DNA of 5,265 nucleotides from 38-11 sp927435965. Lineage in GTDB: Bacteria > Bacillota > Clostridia > Tissierellales > Dethiosulfatibacteraceae. Below are positions 5,230 to 5,265 of this stretch, piece by piece (position 1 is the first letter of the stretch; each line of letters opens with the position of its first letter). A program made the translations under genes and the position numbers. Location of the stretch: NCBI GenBank assembly GCA_927435965.1, contig CAKMKB010000113.1, forward strand, positions 1-5,265, in the 5' to 3' direction. The notes under the pieces are model-generated. The model made no database searches. It had not been told where the DNA came from and was given only the letters and a program-made list of their open reading frames with translations.

Positions 5230-5265
5230 GGTTGGAAATTGAATGATGTTGTAAAGGCTAAGACT
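5230..5265 (+). other. Right flank, possible start or fragment of a gene
   Basis: One plus-strand frame is open from 5209 to the window edge. From an ATG at 5224-5226 it reads MDGWKLNDVVKAKT. There is no ribosome binding site, the ATG lies inside the candidate terminal repeat, and the protein is not recognised. It may be host coding sequence next to the insertion, but the stretch is too short to call a gene. Confidence 0.15.

Larger units (their letters stand above)
3766..5230 (-). mobile_element. IS256-family insertion sequence, 5' end apparently damaged
   Basis: An IS256-type transposase lies on the minus strand between two related terminal sequences. The right repeat (3766-3791) is clear. 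The left one (5213-5229) is degenerate and lies only three bases from the transposase reading frame, where elements of this family normally have a leader of some tens of bases. The exact outer ends are uncertain, and I could not find a convincing 8-9 base target duplication. About 170 bases of structured sequence sit between the right repeat and the transposase stop, which is longer and more structured than I expect for this family. Confidence 0.7.

Noticed and set aside
3750..5265. Target-site duplication flanking the IS256-family element.
   Set aside because: Left-flank CATGTTTT and right-flank GATGTTGT are only loosely alike and would need a different left boundary, so no duplication is claimed.
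1..5265. CRISPR array, tRNA, rRNA, known riboswitch or group II intron domain.
   Set aside because: No regularly spaced repeats, cloverleaf or recognised conserved core was found on either strand.

Overview
This is an AT-rich window. Its Shine-Dalgarno sites are strong and A/G-rich, one protein carries S-layer homology domains, and the transposases are of types common in low-GC Firmicutes. I infer a member of the Clostridia; the genus cannot be fixed from this sequence. The window is an insertion-sequence-rich accessory region in which one cell-envelope gene sits between mobile elements.

Layout. Positions 1-149 (minus) hold the first 49 codons of an IS1634-type (IS4-superfamily) transposase that leaves the window on the left, with its ribosome binding site and a plausible promoter. 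Positions 171-314 form a divergent control region full of inverted repeats, two of which interleave. Positions 315-1766 (plus) encode a 483-residue IS6/IS240-like DDE transposase with an N-terminal cysteine-rich (zinc-ribbon-like) region. Positions 1767-2254 hold no convincing gene: first the tail of that element with one long nested inverted repeat, then the promoter and ribosome binding site of the next gene. Positions 2255-3733 (plus) encode a secreted protein with three S-layer homology domains, a probable beta-sandwich linker and a C-terminal M23/LytM endopeptidase domain whose metal and catalytic residues are intact. Positions of about 3766-5230 are an IS256-family element with its transposase on the minus strand (4001-5176, homology reaching 5209).

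Two things about the IS256 element stand out. Between its right terminal repeat and the transposase stop lies about 170 bases of GC-richer sequence (3812-3980). It can fold into a long closing stem, a second stem and a branched interior. The three non-Watson-Crick pairs in the two outer stems are all G-U when read as plus-strand RNA, that is, antisense to the transposase. The same region offers competing pairings of repeated ATGCC and GGCAT blocks. At the other end the transposase has lost its normal start: its reading frame runs back to a TAG where an ATG is expected. No Shine-Dalgarno is present, and a degenerate left terminal repeat abuts the TAG, so the promoter and leader seem to be deleted.

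No tRNA, rRNA, CRISPR array or convincing rho-independent terminator was found. The envelope gene is likely expressed alone from its own promoter. The transposases around it are independent of it, and nothing shows that they carry it as cargo.
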